From: Rhynchopus euleeides
Taxonomy: Eukaryota; Euglenozoa; Diplonemea; Diplonemida; Diplonemidae
Length of the DNA stretch: 64,000 nucleotides
Reading direction: 5' to 3'
Assembly (NCBI GenBank): GCA_963210315.1
Contig: OY723251.1
Span: forward strand, 248,001 to 312,000
Below the pieces are notes generated by a model, which saw nothing but the letters and a program-made list of their open reading frames with translations, was not told the origin of the DNA and did not search any database. How positions within the stretch are numbered: position 1 is the first letter of the stretch; the number at the start of each line of letters is the position of its first letter. Position numbers and translations under genes: made by a program. Of the stretch, positions 27,311 to 37,069 are shown piece after piece.

Positions 27311-29692
27311 TCACAGCCTCGTGTATTGATCGGCGACATTCTCAGCCGTCGGAACATATTCAGGTCGGACCTCGCACTCGTGATCCTCGAGCTGGAACCG
27401 GATCAGATCCAGCCAGTATTGGCAACCCTCAACATGCGTGATGCCCTTCTTGATCGCACCAATCACAGCTTGGTTGTCGCTGTAAAGCATGATGGAATGC
27501 CCCTTCCAACGGGGCCTGTTGCACACACATTTAACCGCCTTGTAGGCAGCAAACAGCTCCTTTCTAAAGATGGTCGCTGATGCAAGATCACCCCAGAACT
27601 TCCCGTGGTGAACATTCATGTCCTCCAGCACGACTGCCCAGCCTGTAAGGCTGGCATCACAAACAACCTGGACCACAGGCCGTGTTACCGTGACCCAGGA
27701 GCGCCACGCGTTCTCTGACAGCGAGTCAGTCTGGCATCGTAAAGCTACCCGTGTAGTCTGCTCCATTGGGTAGTTCTCGTCCCATGCAATCCCGCACCGA
27801 GACGTTGTTGACATCCAGGTGAGAATGGGCAATGCCCCATATAACGAGAGGCGTAGCGCATGGAATCGCCAGAGCAGAGCACCACAAAGACGCCACCACA
27901 ATCGCAGAGGCGCAGCATGTTGTAACAGGAGAAGTTGTGCCGCCGGCAATGTCTTCGCCACCCACGACGGATCCATCCGCCAGCGTCGTTGTCGTAGATC
28001 CACCTCGATTCCCAGCAGGGTCGTATACGCAGCTGGGGCTTCCTGAGCTCCGATGCAGATGTTATACTTGGCGCAGGTCGATGTGAACACCCTGTGAACT
28101 TCCGCCAGCTGTAGACTATTCCCACTGAATATCGCGTTGTCAATCCAGGCAATCCCTTTCGTGTGTGATACATCGCAAGCCATCCGCACCAACTTCAGAG
28201 TCAGTGCCTGAGCCGCTTGGGGTGCCGGCGAGTATCCCATCGGGAGGCGAGTCATTCGCCGGTGCAAGTTCCTAGCCCGGAAGGCAAATAGGTGGCGCAC
28301 CTCCTGCGGCAATCCGAACTGAAAGAAGAAACTCTTAAAGTCGAACTGCAACACCAGCGTTCCGCTAAACACCACCCTGAGGATTTCGTCGTATGAGGGG
28401 AGGATGCAGCGGGGAAGGGTCGACATATCGAGAGCCCGATTTATCACACAGCATGACATGATGAAACGCAATGTGCCCGGTGCCTTCTTCGGAACACAGA
28501 ACACACCCTGATACCAGGCAGAGGATGACACAGCCTTCGGGAGTTTCTCCGTAATCCCCAAGACATCCAACCGTTCCACGTGCGGCAGGATCTTCATGTT
28601 CATGGGTCCGGGACGTGGTTGCATCGACACATCGACCTGTCGCTTCAAGAATGCAGGATCGCAAAACCACTGGAAGTTGTCCCGGAGATCAGGGAAATCT
28701 CGAAGGAGTGCGTCAAGGTGCAGCACGGTTGGTGTAGCCTCCGATATGACTCCCTCGTAGCTTGCTCGAGGGGAAGATGTGAATCGATGGTCAGCCCAGG
28801 CGGAAGCGTAGTCGTAGCTTCGCAGAAGGAGGCGGATAGGGCCAGCCCGGTATAGGCTCTGCACCGAATCTAGCGAATCCCCCGATGTACTCACTGTTGA
28901 AGAAGCCGTGTCGCAGTACGGGTCTCCTGCGTCGACCTCCAGAGGTGGTGAGGGAGATACTGCTCCGTCGAAGCCGAGCTGCGGTGCCGGGCGAGGCGTT
29001 GTGCCGCCTCCTGCCCCGCTGAGTCTGCTGTCTTGTGAAGGGCACTCCTCCGTATCCCGTGGGAGAGCGCGCTGACCGACACCCGCAGGAAGTCGTTGTA
29101 TCCCTTGTAGGTGAGGCCCTGAAAAAGGGGGGCCTCCGGGCACTGAGCCGTCCTGTCCGCGATCCACGCACGGAGGAGTGGGATGTATTTGCCGACTGAC
29201 GGCAAGAGGAGGGCCTGGCCTCGGTGGTGCAGATCTGTCTTTCCCCCGTAAAAAACAACCATCATGTCGCCGGATGGGGGGAAACTCACATGGCTGCACA
29301 GCAGCCTTTCCAGATCGCTCCAGCGGCAGCCCGTGCTCCACTGGAACGCCAATGCGACAGCTTGGAGGGTGAGAGGGGGTCGGAACACTGCATTGAAGAT
29401 GGCATTGGGATGGATCACCACCTTGTTGCGGGGAGGGGCGAGTGGGGCCCTTTGGTATGTGGCACGGCGGAATGCCTCGGCTGGGGGGATCTTCGCCATT
29501 GCGTGGTAGGTCATGTACTGACGCACGCTGGCATCCGAGAATCTGGGGTTCTGCTTCTGCAGCAGACGAAGCCACATTAAAAAAGCCATTTCGGGGTGCA
29601 GGGTAGGGATCTCGCGCTGAGCCTGCTGACGGAACTGATCCGCTCTCGCCTCCACTGACAGCATCGCGTTCCGCGAGGACTGACGGTAGCAC
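27311..29692 (-). CDS. Reverse transcriptase-RNase H ORF of retrotransposon 3
   Basis: The conserved part starts near 28860 (LLLRSYDYASAWADHRF). RT motifs: YQGVFCVPKKAPGTLRFIMS, motif A in VLQFDFKSFFFQFGLP, RLPMGYSPAPQAAQ, the catalytic box AWIDN at 28136-28150 (Asn for the second Asp) and LLGIEVDL. RNase H: VVQVVCDASLTGW, FRKELFAAYKAV, LYSDNQAVI and NVADQYTRL supply the acidic residues. The frame is -1 relative to YR and remains open upstream to 29692 across nearly all of YR. The YR stop again overlaps CAGTGAGT. No dedicated start codon is evident for the RT. Confidence 0.8.
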   Translation of the reverse strand: MLPSVLAERDAVSGGESGSVPSAGSARDPYPAPRNGFFNVASSAAEAEPQILGCQRASVHDLPRNGEDPPSRGIPPCHIPKGPTRPSPQQGGDPSQCHLQCSVPTPSHPPSCRIGVPVEHGLPLERSGKAAVQPCEFPPIRRHDGCFLRGKDRSAPPRPGPPLAVSRQIHPTPPCVDRGQDGSVPGGPPFSGPHLQGIQRLPAGVGQRALPRDTEECPSQDSRLSGAGGGTTPRPAPQLGFDGAVSPSPPLEVDAGDPYCDTASSTVSTSGDSLDSVQSLYRAGPIRLLLRSYDYASAWADHRFTSSPRASYEGVISEATPTVLHLDALLRDFPDLRDNFQWFCDPAFLKRQVDVSMQPRPGPMNMKILPHVERLDVLGITEKLPKAVSSSAWYQGVFCVPKKAPGTLRFIMSCCVINRALDMSTLPRCILPSYDEILRVVFSGTLVLQFDFKSFFFQFGLPQEVRHLFAFRARNLHRRMTRLPMGYSPAPQAAQALTLKLVRMACDVSHTKGIAWIDNAIFSGNSLQLAEVHRVFTSTCAKYNICIGAQEAPAAYTTLLGIEVDLRQRRWRMDPSWVAKTLPAAQLLLLQHAAPLRLWWRLCGALLWRFHALRLSLYGALPILTWMSTTSRCGIAWDENYPMEQTTRVALRCQTDSLSENAWRSWVTVTRPVVQVVCDASLTGWAVVLEDMNVHHGKFWGDLASATIFRKELFAAYKAVKCVCNRPRWKGHSIMLYSDNQAVIGAIKKGITHVEGCQYWLDLIRFQLEDHECEVRPEYVPTAENVADQYTRL

Positions 29693-29787
29693 GACGCCAG
29701 AAAAACTGTTGTCTCGTCTTTCAGAGACGACAAATCCTCGACTGAGAGGGTTGGCGCCGGCTTCCGGATCTGGTGCCCCTCCCGCAT
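28891..29787 (-). CDS. Tyrosine recombinase of retrotransposon 3
   Basis: 298 residues from an ATG at 29787. Catalytic residues R155 (STGCRWSDLERL), K183 (GGKTDLH), H243-x-x-R246 (LSHGIRRSAL), H268 (LARHRSS) and Y277 (STEQYLPH). It is in the same frame as Gag, whose TGA lies only six sense codons upstream, so it can be reached by stop readthrough as well as by its own ATG. Confidence 0.85.
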   Translation of the reverse strand: MREGHQIRKPAPTLSVEDLSSLKDETTVFLASCYRQSSRNAMLSVEARADQFRQQAQREIPTLHPEMAFLMWLRLLQKQNPRFSDASVRQYMTYHAMAKIPPAEAFRRATYQRAPLAPPRNKVVIHPNAIFNAVFRPPLTLQAVALAFQWSTGCRWSDLERLLCSHVSFPPSGDMMVVFYGGKTDLHHRGQALLLPSVGKYIPLLRAWIADRTAQCPEAPLFQGLTYKGYNDFLRVSVSALSHGIRRSALHKTADSAGQEAAQRLARHRSSASTEQYLPHHLWRSTQETRTATRLLQQ

Positions 29788-29802
29788 GGGGGCCCAGAAA
29801 TC

Positions 29803-29808
29803 CAGTCA
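29803..29808 (-). promoter_or_regulatory. Gag stop in UGA-CUG readthrough-type context (retrotransposon 3)
   Basis: The Gag frame reads CAC TGA CTG GAT TTC TGG GCC CCC ATG, with no further stop before YR. UGA followed by CU(A/G) is a known leaky context in eukaryotes and viruses. The LINE in this window has the same UGA-CUG at its ORF1/ORF2 junction. Confidence 0.45.
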
Positions 29809-31173
29809 GTGCGAGGGGTGCTTCGGGGGGGGTGCGTGAAAACCCTTCCGCTTGTTGCCGGCCTGACGGGCGTTCTGGTTGCCCTGATGCGGCTGCTGTT
29901 GCGGATGGTTCCCCCGAGCCTGAGGACGGAACTGCCGGGCGATCTTCGCAGCATCAGAGTGGGCAGACACCATCCTCTCCCGCGTCAACTCCCCGAAGGG
30001 GATCGCGGCGAGGCGGGTCTCCAGTTCCGCCGCCCCGAGCGATCCCTGGTCCCTACTGCAAGACCCCGACACCAGCTCGTCCCGCAGGAGGAGGGCCTCC
30101 AGACGTACCACGATCGTGTGCAGCACCTGGGGGATCGCCGTTGCGACCCCCGAGAAGAGAAGCTGACGCAACACCTCCATATGTGCTCTACGATCGTGGT
30201 ACGGCCCCGGCGTGGTCGCACTGGCAGGGCAGGGCCTGTGCCGGAGCGTCAGGTGCACCCAGAGGCTCTCAATGTCCCCCGAAGAGGACAACAGGGGGAA
30301 CCAGGTAACTACTCTTGTGTAGTCGACAGTGTGCGTCTGCTGCCCGTAGTAGCCTGCCGGCACCCCGGCATGACCCGGTGCACCCCAGCTCCCGTGAGGT
30401 GTACTGAACACCGAGGGAGAGAACAGCCCTGTGGAACTGGGGTGGGTGGGAGAGGAACCCCACTGAGGAGCCCCCTGAGCCCCGGCCCACGGCGCTACTG
30501 AAGCGCTGTGTTGAATAGGGGGGGCCTGCCCCGGCGTAGTACCGGGAGGGGCCGGCCAGCCTGACACTGAGCCAGGGGAAAAGAACTGGGAAGGGAAGGA
30601 TCCCGTGATGTGTGCTTGCCCCGGCACCCCACTGAGTGGTGCGGGCCCCGCTGACACTGAGCCAGGGGGGAAAGCATGGGTGGCCTGTGCGGTACTGAGT
30701 GTCGTGGGCCCCGACCCGGAGCCCGGTAGGGGAGGTTGAGCCGACTGTGGAGGGGGAGGGGGGTGGGAAGCAGAATTATTCTGGAAGGGCACAGTGAACC
30801 CAGCAGCAGCCTCTGCAGCCTCCTCCGCGATCTTCTCCTCCGGCTCTGCATCCAGCTTCGCAGCAGCACGGTCACCCACAGCATCTTCCCCATGATGCAC
30901 GGCGAAGGCGCACGATGGGCAGCACCACGGAGCGTCAGACGGGGGCTCGAGGAACTTCGCAAGAAGATCATCCTCGCCGCTAACCTTCTTCCACTCAGGA
31001 CACTGAGCCCGGCCACGCCCACCACAGCGCCAGCAAGACCGGCTTTGCGCGGCCTTGTGCTCAACCCCACACGAAGCGAAACAACAATTCGTGCGGGGGG
31101 CGGCCTTCGGCGCATCTTTCGGCAGTGCAGGGATATGGATGTCACTCCATTTCGCCTCACGCAGCTGCGACAT
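29806..31173 (-). CDS. Gag-like zinc-finger protein of retrotransposon 3
   Basis: 455 residues from the ATG at 31173. The longer computed frame includes upstream non-coding sequence. The N-terminus has a Cys/His array (NCCFASCGVEH, CWRCGGRGRAQC, WCCPSCAFAVHH) with the same order as Gag of element 2, suggesting a PHD/RING-like finger. The middle is Pro/Ser/Gly-rich. A helical domain begins RVVTWFPLLSSSGDIESLW, and the tail is Gln/Asn/Lys-rich and basic. It probably packages element RNA. Confidence 0.7.
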   Translation of the reverse strand: MSQLREAKWSDIHIPALPKDAPKAAPRTNCCFASCGVEHKAAQSRSCWRCGGRGRAQCPEWKKVSGEDDLLAKFLEPPSDAPWCCPSCAFAVHHGEDAVGDRAAAKLDAEPEEKIAEEAAEAAAGFTVPFQNNSASHPPPPPQSAQPPLPGSGSGPTTLSTAQATHAFPPGSVSAGPAPLSGVPGQAHITGSFPSQFFSPGSVSGWPAPPGTTPGQAPPIQHSASVAPWAGAQGAPQWGSSPTHPSSTGLFSPSVFSTPHGSWGAPGHAGVPAGYYGQQTHTVDYTRVVTWFPLLSSSGDIESLWVHLTLRHRPCPASATTPGPYHDRRAHMEVLRQLLFSGVATAIPQVLHTIVVRLEALLLRDELVSGSCSRDQGSLGAAELETRLAAIPFGELTRERMVSAHSDAAKIARQFRPQARGNHPQQQPHQGNQNARQAGNKRKGFHAPPPKHPSH

Positions 31174-31209
31174 CTTTACCTGAACGAACCCGGTTTTTGT
31201 ACGAACGGT

Positions 31210-31730
31210 GCCTGCTTGTGCATGTGTGCAGATACCGAACGCTGCCACGAGTCTTTTTAGTTGGAAAAACGCGTTGTTCTGACAAAAAAAACAGGGAAAG
31301 GCATGCGAGGTGATGAATTGAGTGACAAATTTTCCCCCCCTCCTGAAAGTACGGGGCAGAGGACTAGTAAGGAAATATAAATAGATCATGATCAAGGGTG
31401 CGGAGGAACAGGGCACGAGCCAACGAGGTGACTAGTCATTGACGAGTGGGCTAACGAGGGACCACCGTGCGTTCCGAGTGATCGCTTGTCACACAACTAG
31501 TTGCCCTCATGGCGGCCACAGTGCTTGTGGGCCTCCGTAGTGAATGGTGCACGGACAGTTTGCGTATCAAGCAAACAAGCAGATCAGAAATCATGTATTC
31601 TGCTCGGTTTTGAGGGGTTCCCATGACCCGCAATGCGCAGGCGGTTGGGAAATCCCTGGCGGGTGATCTTGCGTAAGGGACGCTTGCCACATGCCACGAC
31701 GAGCAAATATGACAAGTGACCCCCCCCCCC
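31210..31730. other. Spacer upstream of retrotransposon 3
   Basis: No gene seen. It may include the 5' end and promoter of retrotransposon 3. ACTAGT or ACTAGTC occurs at several places (about 31364, 31432, 31497) with no clear repeat unit. Confidence 0.3.
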
Positions 31731-32883
31731 TAGGGGGGGTCAAATGCCCCCCCTTTTACGTGGATAAACACGATTTTTCAAAAAACCGGCGCAGAGGCCC
31801 CAAAGCCCCCGTAAACCCTCCAAACCCCCCCAGATCGGTCCGGAAACCCATCGAACCCCACTTTTCCACCATTCCGGGCACCTCAGGTGCCCGAATTGGG
31901 GTACCTAAATTTTGTGCCACCGTTTGGTACCGTACAGTGCCACTGTGTGGGAGGTTGGAAAAGAAAATGCCCCAACACACCACATCTGAGGGTTGCAATG
32001 CATGTTGCTTGCCAACCACGTCATCCGGTGGGTGTCAGGCGCTATGTAGGTGGCATCAGCCAGGTCTTCGATGTGTTCTGGCTTGTATATGTACCTCCCT
32101 GCCTGCGGCACAGGCACTGCCTTTGTCCCCCACACCAGCCACAGAGAGCGTATTGTACTCGGTCCACGGTTGCTGATTCATTGTGATGCGTTGTATCCTC
32201 GAGTGAACGTCACACACTAGTGGCACCACCACCCGCCATCCGAGAGCTGTATTGACTTTGCGCCCTTCCGTTGCATTCACCTCGCCACGCATATTGCACC
32301 GTTCAGTACCAGTGCTCTTGGGCCAGGCAAAGTAGACCGCAGCAACTACCAATTCTGGCACAATGGGTACCACGACAGCGCACTTCGTGTGTTCCCGGAA
32401 TGTACAGCTCGTGTTGCAACAGTCGTTGTCAACACATCCCGGTTGTGGAGCACTGCTGCACAGGAATCACACGACCATCTGGACTTGTTCCGTACCTACA
32501 GGCAGCCTCCCGGTGCATGGTGACAGGGAGGTACATATACAAGCCAGAACACATCGAAGACCTGGCTGATGCCACCTACATAGCGCCTGACACCCACCGG
32601 ATGACGTGGTTGGCAAGCAACATGCATTGCAACCCTCAGATGTGGTGTGTTGGGGCATTTTCTTTTCCAACCTCCCACACAGTGGCACTGTACGGTACCA
32701 AACGGTGGCACAAAATTTAGGTACCCCAATTCGGGCACCTGAGGTGCCCGGAATGGTGGAAAAGTGGGGTTCGATGGGTTTCCGGACCGATCTGGGGGGG
32801 TTTGGAGGGTTTACGGGGGCTTTGGGGCCTCTGCGCCGGTTTTTTGAAAAATCGTGTTTGTCACCCCCATTTGACCCCCCCTA
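31731..32883. mobile_element. Long inverted-repeat element, copy 2
   Basis: Nearly identical to 20581-21731, with arms of about 350 bases and a loop of about 420 bases. Here the outer flanks are poly-C on both sides (CCCC-TA-GGGGGGG and CCCCCC-TA-CCCC), against poly-G for copy 1. Homopolymer tracts around a TA dinucleotide look like its target. Confidence 0.75.
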
Positions 32884-33038
32884 CCCCCCCCCCCCCCGAG
32901 GAACGAGCGATCACTCGTTGACACACTAACTCAAAAACATGACGAGTCGGTTCACTCGACAAAGCAGAAATCAGTGCGCCGTGAAGGACCGGGTGGGGAT
33001 ACCGGGGCCTCGTCCATTCACTCTAAATGCAGGTCGCG

Positions 33039-33162
33039 ACAGGAAAACGAACGAATTAATAGGGGGGGGGGGTCGTTGAAGACTTCAGAAGCAGAGAAAA
33101 ATAAGCACAGAGCCGATGGGGTAATCAGGCTGGGGAAAAAAACAACAAATCACAACAAATCA
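33039..33162. repeat. Dispersed repeat ending in (ACAACAAATC)n, copy 1
   Basis: 33039-33162 (AGGAAAACGAACGAATTAAT, a poly-G run, then GGGTAATCAGGCTGGGG) is nearly identical to 36742-36870. Its last part is found inverted right after the LINE 3' end (47231-47272). 32884-33038 holds nothing recognisable. Confidence 0.6.
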
Positions 33163-33556
33163 CACCCGATCGTCAGCTGATTGAGGGTGTGATATGAGGG
33201 TTCTATCCAACAAGGATATCAAGGCGGCACTTTCAAAGTCCTGCCAAGGACAGCGCCACGTGGGTGTGTGCTTCTGATATATGTTATGTCATCATGTGAA
33301 CCCTCCCCAGCGTGTGCCAACATCCCTGACACGCTCACGAAAAGCATGACACGGAGAAAACAGGTGCCGAAACAACCTGCCGAGCACACGGGTGGTGCCA
33401 CGTTGATCCACGCAGCGATCTCCCATGACAGGAAGCCTTGTCGCCACGGCAGAGTCGCCGCAGACTGTGGGAGAGGTGTCGCCAGTCACCTTGAGGTTGC
33501 AGTGTGTCATCAGGCTAAGACCCGTGCCCTCTTCACCTCCCCTATTAGGTTGCTCT
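33163..33556. repeat. Repeat family R1, copy 1 (right-truncated)
   Basis: It begins CACCCGATCGTCAGCTGATT and ends abruptly at TTAGGTTGCTC. Copy 2 is 33564-34529 and copy 3 is 37070-38302. All copies preserve a minus-strand frame containing THCNLKVTGDTSPTVCGDSA and GRLFRHLFSPCHAFRERVRD, which suggests a decayed coding origin. No family is recognised. Confidence 0.6.
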
Positions 33557-33563
33557 TTAAATC

Positions 33564-34529
33564 ACACCCGATCGTCAGCTGATTGAGGGTGTGATATGAG
33601 GGTTCTATCCAACAACACCCGATCGTATTGCAATTTGGGTTAGCGTGCTGGCATCGCAGCCTGGCCCCGAAGGACCATACCGTGAGGAACCGGGCCCGCT
33701 ATCCTACTTTTGCTCTACGTGACACCACACGGTTTCGCTCTCCTCCTCGTTGCGCTGTAAAGGAGGGGGGACACACACACACTGGAAGCCGGAGATTGCG
33801 CCTGCTGGTACTGAGGCGCAATCTTCGCGACGACGCGTTGAAAAGAGCGCGGAATAGCCGCCGAACGAAAGATGGTGGGAGAGGGGATGCAGCGGGTGCG
33901 CTTCGGAACCGCACGCAACACCTGCTTCCGGAGGAAACGAGAACGAGAAGGACGGACAGCACGAGTCTTGCGCACACCCGATCGTCAGCTGATTGAGGGT
34001 GTGATATGAGGGTTCTATCCAACAAGGATATCAAGGCGGCACTTTCAAAGTCCTGCCAAGGACAGCGCCACGTGGGTGTGTGCTTCTGATATATGTTATG
34101 TCATCATGTGAACCCTCCCCAGCGTGTGCCAACATCCCTGACACGCTCACGAAAAGCATGACACGGAGAAAACAGGTGCCGAAACAACCTGCCGAGCACA
34201 CGGGTGGTGCCACGTTGATCCACGCAGCGATCTCCCATGACAGGAATCCTTGTCGCCACGGCAGAGTCGCCGCAGACTGTGGGAGAGGTGTCGCCAGTCA
34301 CCTTGAGGTTGCAGTGTGTCATCAGGCTAAGACCCGTGCCCTCTTCACCTCCCCCGTTAGGTTGCTCCCATATCGTTGCCTGCTTTGGGGCCTGAAGGAC
34401 ATAGGGGTCCAGCAGGCACTTGAGCATCGCAAGGCATGAGTGGCTGTTTCAAACTCCTGGTGCAAGCACCCGTCATGGTTTGGGTAAGCCCTCCCAGGTA
34501 GTTTAACGTCTTGCCCAGGACAACGCCCA
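33564..34529. repeat. Repeat family R1, copy 2 (split by a truncated LINE)
   Basis: Same sequence as copy 1, but complete to the CCCAGGTAGTTTAACGTCTT end. The first 51 bases are duplicated (33564-33614 and 33974-34024) around the LINE fragment. The right end is cut by CACGGT element B at 34530. Confidence 0.65.
33615..33973 (-). mobile_element. 5'-truncated LINE copy, 359 bp
   Basis: The reverse complement matches 46872-47230, the end of LINE ORF2 plus the 3' untranslated region, over exactly 359 bases with few differences. It ends at the same ATACGATCGGGTGT. It is flanked by 51-bp direct repeats. This shows the LINE 3' terminus and that the family has been active. Confidence 0.85.
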
Positions 34530-36741
34530 CACGGTGGCCTGGTCAGACCCTGACCAGGTATGACCTGGTCATGACCATGTCATACCTGGTCATGACCAGG
34601 TCATTTTCACCCATTTTAACCGGGGGGAACATGTTGAGTGGCCAAGCAGGGGGAACAATTCGCATGTTCCGGACTCTCTCCGGCCGTTGTGGAAAGTATG
34701 GGTCAAAAGGGTTCAACCATACCCCGAGTCGAGAAAGAAGTCGAAGCTTGAATCATGTTGGGCACAAGGGAAAAATGGTCAAAATTGGCCCAAAATTACC
34801 AATAAAATATGCTGCAGTGCAGGGGGGTGGCGGGGTGGGGTCGGCGACGAAACTTGATGATCAGCAGCTTTCTGCCTTCTTCCGCTTCTTCACATTCTTC
34901 TCCTTCTTCCTCTTCTTCGGGATCTTCGTTGTCGTCGGCTTCACAGGCCAGTGCTGCCTTGCGTAACACGCCTCGTCCTTCGCATCCTGGGTGTGGATCG
35001 GCGGCTGCTTGTCGCAGAGGCAATTACGGAGACCACGCGATTTGTTGCAGGCAGCATCGCCAGTCAGTAACCAGCCATCGGAACACTTGCCGAGCGAATC
35101 GATCGGGCCGACAGGGGTTACCCGACTGCTACCGAGAGTCCTGAGACGGTGCCGAAACGAATCGAAGTTTTTCATCCATACGGGACCCGCTGTCATGCAC
35201 TTCCCGCACAACGATATGACATTGTATTGCAAGAGGGTACACGAAGATTCTTGCGGGGTCGTTGCCTGGCGCGGGAGCATAGTTTGCCAGCTCGAACACC
35301 ATCAGGTCCCTCTCCCGGAAACGAGCAGATGTTGTCCTGGCCTGCGATTTCCTCTCCCCATTCTCCCTCTCGAACGCTTCGTCGGAGAGGTGGCAGTTCT
35401 GAGGATCCTGAGGGTCCTGAGGCATTCAAGGCAGGGCACTCCCTTCTCCATTCTTTTGCACTCTTTGAAAAGTGTCACAATCAGATGTGGTCAACCGTTA
35501 CGGCACTGCCGATGGGACTCTCGTCCTCCTCGTCCTCGCTTGCATCGGGATGCTCAGGTTCAGCGGGTCCAGCGGGGTCAGCATCCTTGTCGTTGTCACT
35601 CACGGCGACGTTGAGGCACGCCCACTGGTCGGGCTTCTTTGTCACCACCGCCTGCCTCATCACCGCGTTCACCAACTGGATGTCGATGGTCACGACACCC
35701 TGCCCCTGCGTTGCCTGTGGTGTTGCCCCCACCGCCACAATGAACGGATCCGGAATGTGAAACGTTCGGGCGTGCAGACCATTCGGAACCTCGCTCTTGT
35801 AGGGTAGGTCCCTCATGACCGTGACAGTCATGACCGATCCGTCGAGGACAGGTGGGTGCTCGTCGGGCACGTCAGCTCCCGGACCCTACGATGATCCGGT
35901 AGAAGAGGACGTCTGCTATCGAATGCCTCCCGATCTGCGTGATGGGGGGGGGGTTCGGGATCAGTTGTTTTTCAGCTGCCTTCGAAGAAGTACTGCCCAC
36001 AGCGCTTTGAGCGGTGGGCAGCCTCTTCATATCGGTTCCCAGCACCTCATCCGAGCACCCCGCTTCCGTCAGCACCTCGTACTCAGACGAGTTGTCGGCG
36101 CTCGTGAGGCGCTTCATGCCGCCTCCGACGCGCGTTGCCAGAGACACGCATGGAGTAGACTGCGGGCAGTGTCCTTCTTCTTGTCGGCCTCTTCACTCCG
36201 TGTCAGCTTCCTGCCCCACTCCTTGTCAAAGTGGGTGGTGCGATGGATTTTCAAACAGCGCCGCGAGGCTGCTGTGAAACAGCTCGACGCCTTCTGCGTG
36301 GCCTGGGATAATGCAGACCTCCTCGACATTTTTTTGGGATACCACCAGGGGGAGGGACCCGGTGTGAGGCACTTGAGTGCGTCCAGGTGGGCAGGGAACC
36401 TGGGTAGGGGGCCTCATTCCTTTTTGGTAATTTTGGGCCAATTTTGACCATTTCTCCCTTGTGCCCAACATGATTCAAGCTTCGACTTCTTTCTCGACTC
36501 GGGGTATGGTTGAACCCTTTTGACTCATACTTTCCACAACGGCCGGAGAGAGTCCGGAATATGCAAATTGTCCCCCCTGCTTGGCCACTCAACATGTTCC
36601 CCCCGGTTAAAATGGGTGAAAATGACCACTACCTGGTCATGACCAGGTCATACCTGGTCATGACCAGGTCAGATTTGATCATGACCTGGTCAGATTTAGA
36701 CCTGGTCAAAACCTGGTCAGTCAGCTGACCAGGCCACCGTG
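34530..36741. mobile_element. CACGGT-type DNA transposon B
   Basis: Terminal inverted repeats of about 290-330 bases begin CACGGTGGCCTGGTCAG and end CTGACCAGGCCACCGTG. Just inside are arrays of the palindrome TGACCTGGTCATGACCAGGT. The arms then share TTAACCGGGGGGAACATGTT and TTCAACCATACCCCGAGTCG in inverted orientation. The interior (34850-36400) carries weak gene-like frames on the minus strand. No target duplication was found. Confidence 0.75.
34861..36329 (-). CDS. Possible spliced gene inside CACGGT element B (fragments only)
   Basis: Several minus-strand frames in succession look coding but lack proper starts: 36114-36329 (HFDKEWGRKLTRSEEADKKK), 35872-36147 (SSEYEVLTEAG), 35481-35870 (DPFIVAVGATPQATQGQGVV and an acidic EPEHPDASEDEEDES stretch), 35129-35425 and 34861-35280. 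The last ends in a Cys-containing region and a strongly basic tail (KKRKKEKNVKKRKK). I infer a multi-exon gene, either the element's own or captured. No domain is recognised, and exon borders are not defined. Confidence 0.3.
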
Positions 36742-37069
36742 CAGGAAAACGAACGAATTAATAGGGGGGGGGGGGTCGTTGAAGACTTCAGAAGCAGAGA
36801 AAAATAAGCACAGAGCCGATGGGGTAATCAGGCTGGGGGAAAAAACAACAAATCACAACAAATCACACCCGATCGTTTGCTATGTTGGATTAGCGGATCC
36901 GCATCGTACAGAACATCTACGAAAGACGACGCACGAGAACTGATACGCTATGACTGATACACCCGATCACAACAAATCACAACGCCAAATGTTGTGATTT
37001 GTTGTGATTTGTTGCGATTTGTTGCGATTTGTTGTGGCCAGTTGTGATTTGTTGCGACCAGTTGTTTGA
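36742..37069. repeat. Dispersed repeat copy 2 and (TTGTGATTTG)n tract
   Basis: 36742-36870 repeats 33039-33162. From about 36965 to 37060 the sequence is a run of TTGTGATTTG, TTGCGATTTG and related decamers, similar to both flanks of the full-length LINE (38318-38349 and 47231-47252). Confidence 0.6.

Larger units (their letters stand above)
27245..31209 (-). mobile_element. Tyrosine-recombinase retrotransposon 3, coding frames intact
   Basis: Gag, YR, RT-RH in that order on the minus strand. The direct repeat TTTGTACGAACGGT bounds the coding part (27245-27258 and 31196-31209), as GCGCACAAGCGGT does in element 2. The long split repeats of element 1 are not clear here apart from the X/Y relic at 26846-27050. 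RT, RNase H and recombinase residues are all present, so this copy may encode functional proteins. Confidence 0.75.
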
